The notes beneath the pieces are model-generated. The model was not told the DNA's origin. It saw nothing but the letters and a program-made list of their open reading frames with translations, and did no database searches. A stretch of DNA of 64,000 bases, from the NCBI RefSeq assembly GCF_004331435.1, contig NZ_SJKA01000026.1:1-64000 (forward strand). Reading direction: 5' to 3'. The translations under genes were made by a program, and so were the position numbers. This document shows, in pieces, positions 33,722-41,858 of this stretch. This stretch comes from Kribbella sindirgiensis. GTDB taxonomy: Bacteria > Actinomycetota > Actinomycetes > Propionibacteriales > Kribbellaceae. Each line of letters begins with the position of its first letter. Within the stretch, counting starts at the first letter, position 1.

Positions 33722-33767
33722 AGATGCAGGGTTTGCGTCCGAGATCCTGGACGCAAACCCTGCATCT
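33722..33767. repeat. Perfect 19-bp palindrome between convergent genes
   Basis: AGATGCAGGGTTTGCGTCC (33722-33740) is repeated without mismatch in inverted orientation at 33749-33767, with an 8-nt loop. It lies between the convergent TetR and PHP genes, where it could act as a bidirectional terminator. There is no U-tract, and the sequence is less GC-pure than a typical terminator, so a repeat-element origin is also possible. Confidence 0.85.
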
Positions 33768-33810
33768 CGGACGTCAACCCACCACATGCCGTCGCGACCG
33801 GGGCCGGGTG

Positions 33811-34713
33811 TCAGCGGGAACGCTGTTGCAGGTGGATCGGGTTGGTCCAGGCGCGGCGGCCGGTGGCGTCTTCGGTGGTGATGCGGCAGTGAGTGTTGCG
33901 GAACAGGTGCAGGGGGAACGTGCACTCGGTGAGGTCGGTGCCTTGGCGGACCTCGGCGCCGGGGTGGCCGCCGGTGAGGAGGATCTTGGTGGCGGGTGAG
34001 CACTTGACGGTGATCTCGTCGGCTTCGATGCGTACGTCGTACAGCTCGGGGCCGGTGCTGGAGTAGAAGTGGCCGGCCTTCAACGCGGTCAGGAGGGCGT
34101 CCGGGGCGAGGGATTCGGCGCGGACGTGGATCCAGGCCTGGCAGGGTGGCGGGTCCTGGGGTTGCAGGTGGGCGTCGTCGGCGGCGTACGTGGTGAAGCG
34201 GTGGCCGCGGTTCAGGAGGACGTCGGTGAGGTGCCAGCTGTCGCCGCGGTTCTCGCGGTCGGCGAGGGCGTTGTAGACCTCGATCGAGTGCGCGGCGTCG
34301 AGGCTCTCGGCGTCGGCTGCGGTGAGGAGCGAGGCTGATGGATGCGCCATGCCGATCCAGGCCCCGGCGGCGCGGGCGCGGCGCGCGAGCTCGGTCCCGG
34401 TTTCAGAAGCCGTGGGCGCCGCGAAGTCCAAGGGCAGGCCGACGGCGACGATGTGCCAGGACTGACCGGCTTCGGTTCGCGGTGCGTGCAGCTCGGCGCC
34501 GATCAGCGTGGTGAACCCGTCCGTCCGGAGGTCCCGCGTGTCCGTCATCGGGAACCCGTACTCCGCGCGGAAGTGGTCGGTGATCGCGACGAAGTCGTAC
34601 CCGGCCTCGCGATACACGGCAGCGGTGCCGGCCGGCGACAAGGCTCCGTCGGACAGGTTCGAGTGCGTGTGCAGGTTCCCGCGCCAGAACCGCCCTGGCA
34701 GATCGAAGATCAA
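33811..34713 (-). CDS. PHP-domain metal-dependent phosphoesterase
   Basis: A 300-residue PHP-superfamily protein. Metal-binding motifs are visible: NLHTHSNLSDGALSP (motif I, HTHSxxSDG), FVAITDHF (motif II), then GAELHAP, GMAHPS, and AADDAH near residue 195. A beta-rich C-terminal tail follows. Start: TTG at 34713, which overlaps the stop of the rRNA methyltransferase gene (TTGA); no better start exists before the conserved motif at residue about 13. It is the last gene of the infC-rpmI-rplT-trmH run. The phosphoester substrate is unknown. Confidence 0.88.
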   Translation of the reverse strand: MIFDLPGRFWRGNLHTHSNLSDGALSPAGTAAVYREAGYDFVAITDHFRAEYGFPMTDTRDLRTDGFTTLIGAELHAPRTEAGQSWHIVAVGLPLDFAAPTASETGTELARRARAAGAWIGMAHPSASLLTAADAESLDAAHSIEVYNALADRENRGDSWHLTDVLLNRGHRFTTYAADDAHLQPQDPPPCQAWIHVRAESLAPDALLTALKAGHFYSSTGPELYDVRIEADEITVKCSPATKILLTGGHPGAEVRQGTDLTECTFPLHLFRNTHCRITTEDATGRRAWTNPIHLQQRSR

Positions 34714-35513
34714 CGGCGTTGCGCCCGGGCCGAGGCGTACAGGCAGATCGCGGCGGCGGTCGCCAGATTGAGGGATTCGGCGCGGCCGTAGATCGGGACC
34801 TTCACCGAGTGGTCGACGAGGGCGTTGATGCCGTCCGGCAGGCCGTGGGCCTCGTTGCCGAACAGCCACACGGTCGGCTTCGCGAGCGTGCCGTCGTCGA
34901 TGCAGGTGTCCAGGTCGGTTGCGCCGTACCCGTCGGCAGCGAGCACCTGAAGGCCGTCCGAGCGCCACCTCTGCACCGCCGCGACGATATCGACGTCCGT
35001 GCTGATCGGCACATGGAAGATGCTGCCCACGCTGGCCCGGACCGCCTTCGGGTTGTGCGGGTCGACGGACTCCGTGGTCAGTACGACGGCATCGGCGCCG
35101 GCCGCGTCCGCTGTACGGATCAAGGTGCCGACGTTGCCGGGATCGCGGACCTGGACACCGGCGGCGACGAGCCGCAACGCGCCGTCCGGCAGCGGTACGG
35201 TCACCAGCGAGCAGACCGCGACGACACCTTGCGAGGTGACCGTCTCGCTCAGGCTTTCGACGGCGGCGCGGTCGACCTCGAACCACGGGACGCCGGCCGC
35301 CACGGCGAGGTCGTAGAGATCGCGATGCCGGGTCGCCAGCGCTGGTTCGGCGTACACCTCGACGACGAGCTCGCGATGTTCGAGGGCTTCCCGGACGGCC
35401 TGCGGGCCTTCGACCAGGAACCGTCCGGTCTTGCGCCGGAACGCACGAGTGGCGAGCCGCCGGGCCTGTTTGATCCGCGCGGATTGCGCGGTCAGCAGAC
35501 CGGGACTCGCCAC
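34710..35513 (-). CDS. SpoU/TrmH-family RNA 2'-O-methyltransferase
   Basis: A 267-residue SPOUT methyltransferase. It has an N-terminal RNA-substrate-binding domain (RRKTGRFLVEGPQAVREALE) and the three knot motifs NVGTLIRTADAAGADAVVL, WLFGNEAHGLP and VPIYGRAESLNLATAAAICLY that bind SAM. Likely target is 23S rRNA or tRNA; from sequence the exact base is not assignable. GTG at 35513 lies 20 bp after the rplT stop. A CTG further upstream is possible and would give a longer N-terminus. It is coupled to the following PHP gene by a 4-bp overlap. Confidence 0.92.
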   Translation of the reverse strand: MASPGLLTAQSARIKQARRLATRAFRRKTGRFLVEGPQAVREALEHRELVVEVYAEPALATRHRDLYDLAVAAGVPWFEVDRAAVESLSETVTSQGVVAVCSLVTVPLPDGALRLVAAGVQVRDPGNVGTLIRTADAAGADAVVLTTESVDPHNPKAVRASVGSIFHVPISTDVDIVAAVQRWRSDGLQVLAADGYGATDLDTCIDDGTLAKPTVWLFGNEAHGLPDGINALVDHSVKVPIYGRAESLNLATAAAICLYASARAQRR

Positions 35514-35533
35514 TTCGCAGCTACGGGTGTTGC

Positions 35534-35923
35534 TCAGGCCGCGTCGGTCTTCGGCGCGTTCACGTCCGCCGGCAGGGCGGCCTTGGCCACCTGCACGAGC
35601 GCGGAGAACGCGGCCGGGTCGTTGACGGCGAGGTCGGCGAGGATCTTGCGGTCCACCTCGACCTCGGCCAGGCGCAGGCCCTGGATGAAGCGGTTGTAGG
35701 TCAGGTCCTCGGCGCGGACCGCGGCGTTGATGCGCTGGATCCACAGCTTCCGGAAGTCGCCCTTGCGCGCCTTGCGGTCACGGTAGGCGTAGACGAGCGA
35801 GTGGGTGACCTGCTCCTTGGCCTTGCGGTACAGCCGCGAGCGCTGGCCGCGGTAGCCGCTGGCCTGCTCGAGTACGACCCGGCGCTTCTTGTGGGCGTTG
35901 ACTGCCCGCTTCACGCGTGCCAT
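35534..35923 (-). CDS. rplT: 50S ribosomal protein bL20
   Basis: A 129-residue ribosomal protein needed early in 50S assembly. It has the highly basic extended N-terminal tail (MARVKRAVNAHKKRR, ASGYRGQRSRLYRKAKEQV) and globular C-terminus (FRKLWIQRINAAVRA, TYNRFIQGLRLAEVEVDRKILADLA). It is third in infC-rpmI-rplT. In some bacteria L20 represses this operon, but no L20-binding leader was identified here. The C-terminus extends a little past the usual end with an Ala/Pro tail. Confidence 0.98.
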   Translation of the reverse strand: MARVKRAVNAHKKRRVVLEQASGYRGQRSRLYRKAKEQVTHSLVYAYRDRKARKGDFRKLWIQRINAAVRAEDLTYNRFIQGLRLAEVEVDRKILADLAVNDPAAFSALVQVAKAALPADVNAPKTDAA

Positions 35924-36004
35924 GAGGTGTTACTCCTTGTATTTCTGCGCCGGCGACAGGATTGCCCACGGCGGGGGATGTTCGGGAGGGGCGAGGCGGG
36001 AGCC

Positions 36005-36199
36005 TCAGATGCCGAGAAGCTTCTTGGCCTTCTTGACGTACGCCGGGGCGACCTCGACGGTGCCGGACAGGCGGCGCTTGCGCTTCGAGGACTTCGCCTC
36101 GGCGAGGTGGCGGACACCGGTCTGCTCACGGCGGATCTTGCCCGACCCGGTGACCCGGACGCGCTTCTTCATCCCCGAGTGGGTCTTCATCTTCGGCAT
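36005..36199 (-). CDS. rpmI: 50S ribosomal protein bL35
   Basis: A 64-residue basic ribosomal protein with the standard N-terminus MPKMKTHSGMKKRVRVTGSG and a C-terminus ending KKAKKLLGI. ATG at 36199 gives exactly the family length; the upstream in-frame extension is spurious. It is located between infC (80 bp upstream) and rplT (81 bp downstream) on the same strand. Confidence 0.98.
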   Translation of the reverse strand: MPKMKTHSGMKKRVRVTGSGKIRREQTGVRHLAEAKSSKRKRRLSGTVEVAPAYVKKAKKLLGI

Positions 36200-36279
36200 G
36201 GCTGTTGTGCTCCTGATTTTCTTCGTTGACTCGATCGTCGGTACGACGTGCTCCGGCCCTTCCGAGCCGGAGCGGAACG

Positions 36280-36969
36280 TCACTCCGGGTCGAGGTTGTC
36301 GGCCGGACCCTTCGGCTTCTTGGTCACTCCGGCGGCGCGTTCGGCCTCGTGGGCCTGAGCCTGCTCGGCGCGCTCCTGGCGCTCCGCCTGCTCCTCGGCC
36401 TCGCGCTCGGCCTTCCGCTGCGCCTTCTCGGCTTCCACGTCCACGCGCGCTTCGGACTTCTTCTTGTGCGGTCCGAGCACCATGATCATGTTCCGGCCGT
36501 CCTGACGCGGCGAGGACTCGACGAAGCCGAGCTCGGTCACGTCTTCGGCCAGCCGCTGCAGCAACCGGAAGCCGAGCTCCGGCCTGGACTGCTCACGACC
36601 ACGGAACATGATGGTGATCTTGACCTTGTCCCCAGCCTTCAGGAACCGCACCACGTGACCCTTCTTGGTCTCGTAGTCGTGCGGGTCGATCTTCGGCCGC
36701 AGCTTCATCTCTTTGATGATGGTGTTGGTCTGGTTCCGGCGGGACTCGCGCGCCTTCTGCGCGGTCTCGTACTTGTACTTGCCGAAATCCATCAACTTGC
36801 AGACCGGAGGCCGGGCGGTTGCGGCGACCTCGACCAGGTCGAGATCGGCTTCCTGGGCCAGCCGAAGTGCGTCCTCGATCCGAACGATGCCTACCTGCTC
36901 ACCGTTCGGTCCGACCAGTCGCACCTCGGGAACGCGGATGCGCTCGTTGACGCGCAAATCAGTGGTGAT
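36280..36969 (-). CDS. infC: Translation initiation factor IF-3, with a rare AUC start
   Basis: IF-3 binds the 30S subunit and proofreads initiation. The 229 residues comprise the N-terminal domain (RVNERIRVPEVRLVGPNGEQ), the linker after VCKLMDFGKYKYE, the C-terminal domain (KEMKLRPKIDPHDYETK, KVKITIMFRGRE) and an unusually long charged tail of about 60 residues rich in Ala, Glu, Arg and Lys. The start is taken as ATC at 36969, giving I-T-T-D-L-R-V-N, because AGGAGG lies 4 nt upstream. The in-frame TTG at 36957 has no ribosome site. Non-AUG starts are the classic basis of IF-3 autoregulation. Confidence 0.95.
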   Translation of the reverse strand: MTTDLRVNERIRVPEVRLVGPNGEQVGIVRIEDALRLAQEADLDLVEVAATARPPVCKLMDFGKYKYETAQKARESRRNQTNTIIKEMKLRPKIDPHDYETKKGHVVRFLKAGDKVKITIMFRGREQSRPELGFRLLQRLAEDVTELGFVESSPRQDGRNMIMVLGPHKKKSEARVDVEAEKAQRKAEREAEEQAERQERAEQAQAHEAERAAGVTKKPKGPADNLDPE

Positions 36970-37027
36970 GGGTCCTCCTGGGTTGAACTCGTACTGGGTG
37001 CCACCTCGCGATCACCGCGGGCCCTGG

Positions 37028-37064
37028 AAAACGAAAAGGCCCTCGTGCGATCACACGAAGGCCC
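37028..37064 (-). terminator. Terminator-like attenuator in the infC leader
   Basis: On the minus strand a 10-bp stem (GGCCTTCGTG / CACGAGGGCC, one G-U pair, 37038-37063) with a 6-nt loop is followed at once by TTTTCGTTTT. This is the best intrinsic terminator in the window, yet it lies about 60 nt before the infC start codon, inside the leader. A second small hairpin, GGTAC/GTACC, lies upstream near 37102-37114. The layout suggests transcription attenuation of infC-rpmI-rplT. No competing antiterminator was proven. Confidence 0.75.
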
Positions 37065-37251
37065 AATTCCCAGATGTACGACGTCCCAACCCCTGCGGGT
37101 GGTACGCCGTACCAATGACCGGGACCCGCCGACTGTTCATCGACTGGGTGGGAGGTGGCCCTCCGCTTAGACTCGAACCACCGGCGGTCCTGAACTATTC
37201 CGCTCAGGGGTCACCAATGGACCGGGTCGGTCGCCATGCAAGAGTAGCAGC

Positions 37252-37632
37252 ATGACCGACGCAGATGCCACTTCCCAGCCTGACCCCCTGTCGACCGCGT
37301 CCCGCGACATCGCCGAGGTCCCCGCCGTGGAGATCATCTCCACCGCCGCACTGCACCTGATGAGCGCCGCCGCCGTCAACCTCGGCCTGGCCGCGGACCT
37401 CCCCGACCACAAGGACCTCGACGAGGCCCGTTCCCTGATCGACTCGCTGGCCGGCCTGCTCGACGCTGCCGCACCGTCACTCGGCCACCACCACGCGGCG
37501 CCGCTCAAGGACGGCCTCCGCTCCCTTCAGCTCGCCTTCCGCGAAGCCAGCACCATCCAGGACGAGCCCGGCCAGGGCCCCGGCGAGAAGTACACCGGCG
37601 CGGTCTACCCCTCGACCACACAGAGGTCTTGA
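37252..37632 (+). CDS. DUF1844-family protein
   Basis: A 126-residue acidic cytoplasmic protein matching the DUF1844 pattern (VEIISTAALHLMSAAAVNLG, then LDEARSLIDSLAGLLDA, then LRSLQLAFREAS). It is predicted to be mostly helical, with no signal peptide or metal motif. It is transcribed divergently from infC, and the same pairing is common in actinobacteria, so a translation-linked role is possible but unproven. Confidence 0.88.
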   Translation: MTDADATSQPDPLSTASRDIAEVPAVEIISTAALHLMSAAAVNLGLAADLPDHKDLDEARSLIDSLAGLLDAAAPSLGHHHAAPLKDGLRSLQLAFREASTIQDEPGQGPGEKYTGAVYPSTTQRS

Positions 37633-37665
37633 GCTGGAGCGCGCTCCAGCTCGTAGCGTCGGGGC

Positions 37666-38643
37666 ATGGACTACAGAACTCTTGGAACGACGGGTCTGAA
37701 GGTCAGTGAGCTCTGCCTGGGCGCGATGATGTTCGGCGACCGGACGGACGAGCAGGACAGCCGGAAGATCCTGCAGACGTTCACCGACGCCGGCGGGACG
37801 TTCATCGACACGGCCGACGTGTATGGCGCCGGCGCGTCGGAGGAGGTGCTCGGACGGTGGCTGAAGACGCAGCAACGCTCCGGCTACGTCATCGCCACCA
37901 AGGTCTGGGGTCGGATGGGGCCGCGTCCCACGGATCAGGGCCTGTCCCGTAAACACATTCTCGACGCGGTCGACGCGAGTCTGCGCCGCCTCGGCACCGA
38001 CTACGTCGACCTGTACCAGCTCCACCTCTGGGACGACAGCACACCGCTCGCCGAGAGCTTGTCGACCCTGGACGGCCTCGTCCAGGCCGGCAAGGTCCGC
38101 TATATCGGCGTCAGCAACTTCCGCGGCTGGCAGCTGCAGAAGGCGGTCGACCTGTGCGCGCAGAACGGCTGGCAGCCGCTCGCCAGTCTCCAGCCGCTCT
38201 ACACGTTGCTGGACCGCTCCACCGAGTGGGAACTGCTTCCGGTCTGCCAGAACGAGGGGCTCGGCGTGATCACCTGGTCACCGCTGCGGTCAGGCTGGTT
38301 GTCCGGAGCGTTCCGCCGCGGCATGACCGCGCCGCCCAGGGACAGCAAGGTGTCCACGCCCGGCACGCATGCATGGGACCGCTATGCCAATGAGCACACG
38401 TGGCACGTGATCGACGAGCTGACGGCGGTTGCGGCCGAGACCGGTCGCACACTCCCCCAGGTCGCCATCCGGTGGCTGATGCAGCGTCCCGGCGTGACCG
38501 CACCGATCATCGGTCCCCGGACACCGGAGTACCTCGACGACCTGCTCGGCGCCGCGGACTTCACGCTCGCGCCGGAACACCAGGAACGACTCGACGCCGC
38601 CAGCCAGCCGGAGTCGGTCCCCTATCCCTATTTCTTCGACTGA
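37666..38643 (+). CDS. Aldo/keto reductase
   Basis: A 325-residue NADPH-dependent AKR with a TIM-barrel fold. Catalytic-tetrad segments are FIDTADVYGAGASEE (Asp and Tyr), VIATKVWGRMG (Lys) and LYQLHLWDD (His). The nucleotide-phosphate region includes IIGPRTPEYLDDLLGAADF near the C-terminus. The type resembles the YajO/PdxI-like AKR subgroup. Stand-alone gene starting 33 bp after the DUF1844 gene. The carbonyl substrate is unknown. Confidence 0.93.
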   Translation: MDYRTLGTTGLKVSELCLGAMMFGDRTDEQDSRKILQTFTDAGGTFIDTADVYGAGASEEVLGRWLKTQQRSGYVIATKVWGRMGPRPTDQGLSRKHILDAVDASLRRLGTDYVDLYQLHLWDDSTPLAESLSTLDGLVQAGKVRYIGVSNFRGWQLQKAVDLCAQNGWQPLASLQPLYTLLDRSTEWELLPVCQNEGLGVITWSPLRSGWLSGAFRRGMTAPPRDSKVSTPGTHAWDRYANEHTWHVIDELTAVAAETGRTLPQVAIRWLMQRPGVTAPIIGPRTPEYLDDLLGAADFTLAPEHQERLDAASQPESVPYPYFFD

Positions 38644-38672
38644 GCCGCCGGGGCCAGCTACGGTCGGTCGTT

Positions 38673-39524
38673 GTGAATCACGACGGCATACCGGCTCCGG
38701 TGGCGAAGCTCGATGCGCGGCAGTTGGTACGGGAGGTCAATCAGGCGAGCGGTGCCGGGCTGGAGTTCGTCGTGCAGGCGGGGGCGGGCGAGGTCGGTGC
38801 CGCGTTCGTGCGCTGGCCTGACGGACGGGACGGCGTACTGACGCGCGGATTCGGTTCCCTCGGCGACCTTCGGCGTACGGCGGAAGTACTCGAGGCGGCG
38901 CGGCGGGGCGGGCTGCCTGTCCCGCGGTACCAACTGCTCGCGGACCTGCCGGACGGCGTCGGCGTGGTGCAGGAGCGACTGCCGGGCCAGCCGCCGGAGA
39001 CCGTCGACCGCGCGTTGCTGGAGTCGATGATCGCGCTGACCGACCACTTCACCGGCCTGGCGCCCGAGCTGCCGGTCCCGTCGATGTACCTGCTCGAGAG
39101 CGGGCCCGGCTTCTGCCTGCACGAATCACTCCAGCGGTACGACGACCGCACGCGGAGGCTCCTGCACTGGATCCACGAGGTCGGCCGTGACGAGCCGGGC
39201 GGCATGACCGGTGACGACCTCGTACATCTCGACTTCCACACCGGCAACGTGCTGACCGACGCCGGACGGATCACCGGGATCGTCGACTGGGACGGCATCG
39301 GCCGCGGCGACCGCCGATTCGCGCTGGTCACCCTGCGCTTCGACGCGGAGTCGCGGCTGCCCCTCGACTGGTTCGACGACCTGCTCGACAGCACGCTCGA
39401 CCCCGCCGTACTGCGTCTCTACTGGGCGCACATGTCCTTGCGGATGGTCGACTGGTCCATCCGCCACCACACTCCCGCCGACACCACCCGATGGCTGGAC
39501 TTCGCCGAGACCCGGATGCGCTGA
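38673..39524 (+). CDS. Aminoglycoside-phosphotransferase (APH)-fold kinase
   Basis: A 283-residue protein-kinase-like phosphotransferase. The catalytic loop HLDFHTGNVL (H-x-D-x4-N) and metal-binding IVDWDGIGRGD are intact, and the N-lobe is recognisable up to GVGVVQERLPGQPP. The start is a GTG at 38673 with no clear ribosome site; it is the first plausible start after the aldo/keto reductase stop. Such enzymes phosphorylate small-molecule alcohols, including antibiotics, choline or sugars. Nothing in the context fixes the substrate, so resistance should not be assumed. Confidence 0.85.
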   Translation: MNHDGIPAPVAKLDARQLVREVNQASGAGLEFVVQAGAGEVGAAFVRWPDGRDGVLTRGFGSLGDLRRTAEVLEAARRGGLPVPRYQLLADLPDGVGVVQERLPGQPPETVDRALLESMIALTDHFTGLAPELPVPSMYLLESGPGFCLHESLQRYDDRTRRLLHWIHEVGRDEPGGMTGDDLVHLDFHTGNVLTDAGRITGIVDWDGIGRGDRRFALVTLRFDAESRLPLDWFDDLLDSTLDPAVLRLYWAHMSLRMVDWSIRHHTPADTTRWLDFAETRMR

Positions 39525-39639
39525 CAACCCTTTTCGGCCAGCGCCGAAACGGTGTCGAGTCCGCTCCCGGCCGCCTGCTCGCGGACTAACTTCGGTGGTG
39601 GGTCTTCACTCGGGGGGCCCTTCAGGTTAAGGGGAAACC

Positions 39640-40020
39640 ATGCGCAAGTTTGCGATGACCGCCGCTGGTATCGCCGCTGCCGTGATCGGCACCGGCGTGG
39701 CGCTGGCACCGACTGCCGGCGCGGCGACGGACGCGGCGGAAGCGACCATGGGCACGACAGCGACCTGCCCGTCCGGGGCAGTGTGTCTGCAGGAGCCCAA
39801 CGGCAGCATCCTCAGCAAGAACATCTGGTACAGCTACGGCGCGCACAACCTGTCGAACGTGGTCGGCAAGAAGGTTCTGTGGAACAACCAGACCGGTGGC
39901 GCCGGGTTCCAGATCTGCAAGGGCTACAACGGGACGAACTGCTACCCGGTGGCGCGCTACACCGGCCCGTCGGTGCCGTACGACTTCACGCCGATCAACT
40001 CGATCGTGCTCGTGAAGTAG
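39640..40020 (+). CDS. Small secreted protein, peptidase-inhibitor-I36-like
   Basis: A 126-residue precursor with a clear Sec signal peptide (MRKFAMTAAG, then a hydrophobic run, cleavage near AGAA-T at about residue 29-30). The mature part of about 95 residues has four Cys (CPSGAVCLQ and QICKGYNGTNC), consistent with two disulfides, and Trp/Tyr/Asn-rich beta strands. The pattern recalls the Streptomyces I36 metalloprotease-inhibitor family. It is preceded by a GGGG-rich ribosome site and followed by a strong bidirectional terminator. Role as an inhibitor is inference. Confidence 0.75.
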   Translation: MRKFAMTAAGIAAAVIGTGVALAPTAGAATDAAEATMGTTATCPSGAVCLQEPNGSILSKNIWYSYGAHNLSNVVGKKVLWNNQTGGAGFQICKGYNGTNCYPVARYTGPSVPYDFTPINSIVLVK

Positions 40021-40033
40021 CCGGACAACAGCG

Positions 40034-40067
40034 GACCGGCTCCGGCTTTGCAGGGCCGGAGCCGGTC
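40034..40067. terminator. Bidirectional hairpin terminator
   Basis: GACCGGCTCCGGC (40034-40046) pairs perfectly with 40055-40067, a 13-bp stem with an 8-nt loop. It is centred in the 51-bp gap between the convergent secreted-protein gene and the sugar-ABC permease gene, so it can stop transcripts from both sides. Confidence 0.85.
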
Positions 40068-40071
40068 TGCT

Positions 40072-40980
40072 TCAGCCTTTGACCGCGCCTTCCTCGACGC
40101 CCTTGAAGAAGAAGCGTTGCAGGGTGGCGAAGACGATCACGATCGGGATGAATGCGATCATCGTGCCCGCCGCGATCAGCCGCGGGTTGTTGCTGAACGT
40201 GCCGGACAGGTACTGCAGTCCGACGGTCAGCGTGTACTTGTCCGGGTCGGTGAGCACGATCAACGGCCAGAGGAAGTCGTCCCAGGCGCCGATGAACGCG
40301 AAGATCGCGATCACGCTGATCGTCCCGCGCACCGACGGCAGGCCGATGTACAGGAACCGTTGCCACGCGTCCGCGCCGTCCACGACCGCTGCCTGATCGA
40401 CTTCGACCGGCAACGACCGGAACGCGTTGTACATCAGCAAGACGTTCAGTGCACCGATCATCCCGGGCAGTGCGACACCGAAGAGCGTGTTCGCCAGCCC
40501 GAACTCCCGGACCGTCACGTACTGCGAGATGATCGTGACCTCACCCGGCAGGACCAGCGTCGCGAGGAACAGGCCGAGGACGATCTTGCGGCCGCGGAAC
40601 TGCAACCGGGAGATCGCGAACCCGGCCAGCGACGCACCGATGACGTTGCCGCCGACCACCAGGAACGCGACCACGAGCGAGTTCCGCGCGTAGTCCCAGA
40701 CCGGGATGGTGTCGGTGACCTCCTTGTAGTGGTCGAACGTCGGCTGCGCCGGCAGCAGCCGCGGGATCCGGGTGTAGATGTCCTCCCCGGACCCCTTCAA
40801 CGACGTCGACAGCTGCCAGAGGAACGGCCCGATCGTGATCAGCAGCACGAACACCAGCAGCACGTACCGCGCGACCTTCTCCCGCGGCGACACCGAGTTG
40901 AACCCGAACGAGCCCTTGCGGCGCTTCGGCGTACCGGATGCCTCACGCACCGCGGGACGCTCCTGAGTCACTGTGCTCAT
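40072..40980 (-). CDS. Sugar ABC transporter permease, MalG type
   Basis: A 302-residue inner-membrane permease with about six transmembrane helices. The cytoplasmic ATPase-contact (EAA) loop reads EVDQAAVVDGADAWQRFLYIGLPSVRG, cut here to its key part EVDQAAVVDGA. A cytoplasmic N-terminal extension of about 45 residues precedes TM1. It is the second permease of a binding-protein-dependent importer of the CUT1 class. It overlaps the MalF-type gene by 4 bp. No ATP-binding subunit is encoded in the locus. Confidence 0.93.
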   Translation of the reverse strand: MSTVTQERPAVREASGTPKRRKGSFGFNSVSPREKVARYVLLVFVLLITIGPFLWQLSTSLKGSGEDIYTRIPRLLPAQPTFDHYKEVTDTIPVWDYARNSLVVAFLVVGGNVIGASLAGFAISRLQFRGRKIVLGLFLATLVLPGEVTIISQYVTVREFGLANTLFGVALPGMIGALNVLLMYNAFRSLPVEVDQAAVVDGADAWQRFLYIGLPSVRGTISVIAIFAFIGAWDDFLWPLIVLTDPDKYTLTVGLQYLSGTFSNNPRLIAAGTMIAFIPIVIVFATLQRFFFKGVEEGAVKG

Positions 40981-41858
40981 GCCTCGGCCCCCCGGCGGTT
41001 GAGACGGGCCAGCACCAGCATCGGTACGACGGTGACGAAGAACAGCACGATCGACAACGCGGACGCGTAGCCGAGGTTGCCCTCGAAGCCCTGGCTGTAC
41101 TGCTGGATCAGCATCACGACCGAGTTGTCCCGGCCGCCCGGACCGCCCTTGCCGCCGCTGAGGATGAACAGTTCGGAGAACACCCGCAGCGCCGACACCG
41201 AGATCAGGATCGAGATCAGGATCATGGTTCCGCGGACGCCGGGGACGGTCACGTGCACGAACCGCCGCAGCGGACCGGCGCCGTCGACCGCCGCCGCCTC
41301 GTGCAGCTCACGCCCGACATTCCCAAGGGCGGCCAGGTAGATGATCATGTAGTACCCGAGCCCTTTCCAGATCGTCAGACTGATTGCGCTGAGCAACAAC
41401 AACCACTGGTCGGACAGGAACGGCAGTGGTCCCGAGATCACTCCGAGCTTCTCGGCCAGTCCGTTGACCAGGCCGCGGTCGTCCAGGATCCACTGCCAGA
41501 TCAGCGCCACCACGACCGCGGACGCCACCACCGGGGTGTAGAACGCGGTCCGGAAGAACGTGATCCCCGGCAGCTTCTTCTCCACCAGTACGGCGAGCAG
41601 CAGCGGCAGGACGGTCAGGAACGGCAGGCAGACCACCATGTAGATGACGCTGTTCAGCAGTGCCCACCGCAGCTGCTCGTCGTGCAGCAGGGTCTCGAAG
41701 TTCTTCAGCCCGACGAAGTGCCCGCCGCCGATCGGCTTGGCGTTCGTGAACGACAGGATGACGGTGTTGATCGACGGCCAGAGGTTGAACACCAGCAACC
41801 ACGTGAGTGCTGGGACGACCAGCACCCACGGGGTGAACCAACGGTTGTAACGCATCAC
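40977..41858 (-). CDS. Sugar ABC transporter permease, MalF type
   Basis: A 293-residue inner-membrane permease with six predicted helices. The EAA loop contains ELHEAAAVDGAGPLRRF followed by VTVPGVRG. TM1 reads TPWVLVVPALTWLLVFNLWP. It pairs with the MalG-type permease, overlapping it by 4 bp, and overlaps the binding-protein gene upstream by 4 bp. CUT1 permease pairs usually import di- or oligosaccharides. Confidence 0.93.
   Translation of the reverse strand: MMRYNRWFTPWVLVVPALTWLLVFNLWPSINTVILSFTNAKPIGGGHFVGLKNFETLLHDEQLRWALLNSVIYMVVCLPFLTVLPLLLAVLVEKKLPGITFFRTAFYTPVVASAVVVALIWQWILDDRGLVNGLAEKLGVISGPLPFLSDQWLLLLSAISLTIWKGLGYYMIIYLAALGNVGRELHEAAAVDGAGPLRRFVHVTVPGVRGTMILISILISVSALRVFSELFILSGGKGGPGGRDNSVVMLIQQYSQGFEGNLGYASALSIVLFFVTVVPMLVLARLNRRGAEA

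Noticed and set aside
36990..37020. T-box riboswitch suggested by AGGTGGCACC before infC
   Set aside because: Only part of the T-box core is present, no specifier stem was found, and infC is not a T-box target class. The terminator-like hairpin lies upstream of, not after, this word.
37150..37200. tRNA-like GGTTCGAGTC in the infC leader
   Set aside because: The flanking bases do not pair as a T-stem and no acceptor or anticodon arm fits.
38673..39524. Aminoglycoside resistance gene
   Set aside because: Only the general APH kinase fold is visible. Such folds phosphorylate many compounds and no resistance-enzyme-specific feature or context was seen.
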